A DNA stretch of 13,214 nucleotides from Gammaproteobacteria bacterium. GTDB taxonomy: Bacteria > Pseudomonadota > Gammaproteobacteria > Pseudomonadales > Azotimanducaceae_A. Of this stretch, positions 12,256 through 13,214 are shown one piece after another. Within the stretch, counting starts at the first letter, position 1. Every line of letters begins with the position of its first letter. Location: the NCBI GenBank assembly GCA_026713405.1, contig JAPOON010000710.1, positions 1 through 13,214 of the forward strand, given 5' to 3'. A program made the translations under genes and the position numbers. Below the pieces are notes generated by a model. It did no database searches. It saw nothing but the letters and a program-made list of their open reading frames with translations, and was not told the origin of the DNA.

Positions 12256-13214
12256 TCAAAGATCGAAAAAAATCGTCTTCTTGGTGCCGCCCGGCCCAAA
12301 TCCATGCTCGACCAGGTGCTGCCGGAACGCCGCCACGTTGGCACCCGCGGGCGGTTCCGGCCCCTGCATGCGGCGCGCCACTTCTGAATCGATTACGTTG
12401 GGCCACACTCTCGGAAACAGGCTGCCCGTGAGTGCATCTCCCGGCTCCAGGCCGTGCTCCCACAACAACGGCATGGTGGCGTGGCGTGGCGCGTAGCGCA
12501 CGTCTCGGCCGGCGTAGCGGAACGCCACGGCACGGCGATCGTGCAGATTGGATGCGTTGCCGGCCGAACCATGCATGACGGTCGGGCCGAAGATGATCAC
12601 ATCGCCGGGATTCATGTCCCAGCCGATGACGTCGTAGTCGTCACGTAGCCTGGAATAGTCAGGCGCCTCCGGTAAGTCGGTGTCCGCCAGGTAGCCGTCG
12701 CGCTTGGGGGCTACCGCCTTGTAGCGGGTGCTCCACCGGTGCGAGCCGCGCACGAATTCCAGGCCGCTCGACGCACGCGAGACCGGATCCAGGGTGATCC
12801 AGAACGAGACAATCTGCGAACCTTCCACCGGCCAGAACGGAATGTCCTGGTGCCAGGGGGTTTCCACGGGGCAACCGGCCCGCTTGACGAAGAACTGCTC
12901 GTAGAAGAAATTCACCGTATCTGTGCCCAGGATCTGCTGCGCCAAGGTAGGCAGCGCCGAAAAAAGCGCAAAATCGCGGAATCCGTCGTGCAGTTTCCAG
13001 GTGAATACGTCGCCGCTGAACCCATCGTCTTCACTAGCCAGGTTCACCTTGATCACGCGCAGTTTCTGCAGCGCATCTTCCAGCGCCACCTGCAGCCCTT
13101 CAATGGTCGCCGGATCGAGGAGCCCCCTTGCGCAAATGGCGCCGTCATCCTCGAATGCCTGCAACTCGGCAGCTTCCAGAAAGCGAATCGGCGATGCGGG
13201 TTGGGGAAATTCCA
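12256..13214 (-). CDS. Phytanoyl-CoA dioxygenase (PhyH) family protein, 5' end at window edge
   Basis: A non-haem iron, 2-oxoglutarate-dependent oxygenase that hydroxylates a small molecule with release of CO2 and succinate. Seen, numbered from the in-frame TTG at 13164: iron ligands His105 and Asp107 in TPWHQDIPFW, distal His198 in VMHGSAGN, and Arg210/211 or Arg216 (DRRAVAFRY) for 2-oxoglutarate. The frame stays open to the window edge and adds EFPQPASPIRFLEAAE, a normal PhyH lead-in; the edge bases allow a start codon (NTG) one base outside the window. So the TTG is probably internal and only the start codon may be missing. Bacterial relatives act on secondary metabolites or taurine- and ectoine-like compounds; the substrate here is unknown. 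vapBC3 follows on the same strand. Confidence 0.88.
   Translation of the reverse strand, partial: EFPQPASPIRFLEAAELQAFEDDGAICARGLLDPATIEGLQVALEDALQKLRVIKVNLASEDDGFSGDVFTWKLHDGFRDFALFSALPTLAQQILGTDTVNFFYEQFFVKRAGCPVETPWHQDIPFWPVEGSQIVSFWITLDPVSRASSGLEFVRGSHRWSTRYKAVAPKRDGYLADTDLPEAPDYSRLRDDYDVIGWDMNPGDVIIFGPTVMHGSAGNASNLHDRRAVAFRYAGRDVRYAPRHATMPLLWEHGLEPGDALTGSLFPRVWPNVIDSEVARRMQGPEPPAGANVAAFRQHLVEHGFGPGGTKKTIFFDL

Noticed and set aside
12140..12463. N-terminal extension of the module 3 antitoxin
   Set aside because: It overlaps the PhyH gene in a different frame and crosses the operator repeat; ATG 12139 has a good ribosome site.

Overview
The window looks like chromosomal DNA of a GC-rich, Gram-negative, aerobic bacterium. 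An outer-membrane TonB-dependent receptor shows the envelope type. The mix of a CYP153-like P450, a luciferase-like monooxygenase, a PhyH-type oxygenase, a cyclase-family hydrolase and several VapBC modules would fit a marine or host-associated gammaproteobacterium or a sphingomonad-like proteobacterium. That placement is inference; no rRNA or tRNA gene is present. No CRISPR array, insertion sequence, integrase or phage gene was seen.

Layout. Positions 1-300 hold no gene, only several short GC-rich palindromes, followed by an NAD-type short-chain dehydrogenase on + (301-1092). It converges with a leftward block: a PH-domain membrane protein (4191-4724), a small alpha/beta hydrolase (3466-4062), a VapBC-like module (vapB1 3105-3365, vapC1 2695-3108), a CYP153-like cytochrome P450 (1290-2612) and a 50-residue ORF (1141-1293) whose ATG overlaps the P450 stop codon. 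From 4827 a rightward block runs: luciferase-like monooxygenase, cyclase-family hydrolase, TetR regulator, TonB-dependent receptor, VOC/glyoxalase-fold protein (to 10381). A second VapBC module follows on + (10622-11298). It converges with a third VapBC module on - (11469-12139), which lies downstream of a PhyH-family dioxygenase running off the right edge (12256-13214).

How the genes fit together. The 4827-10381 block looks like one regulated uptake-and-breakdown unit. The same inverted repeat, ATAAC-N4-GTTAT, occurs exactly twice that I could find: once in the promoter of the monooxygenase operon (4796-4809), which also encodes the TetR protein, and once in the promoter of the TonB receptor (7670-7683). 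The simple reading is that the TetR protein represses both its own operon and the receptor until a ligand arrives through the receptor. The ligand is unknown; a cyclic or terpenoid-like hydrophobic compound is a guess from the enzyme classes. The P450, SDR and PhyH oxygenase are neighbours with related chemistry but carry no copy of this operator.

The three toxin-antitoxin modules differ from one another in sequence, yet each has the same architecture: antitoxin first, then a PIN toxin with a 4-nt overlap. Modules 2 and 3 have clear inverted repeats in front of the antitoxin, suitable for autoregulation.
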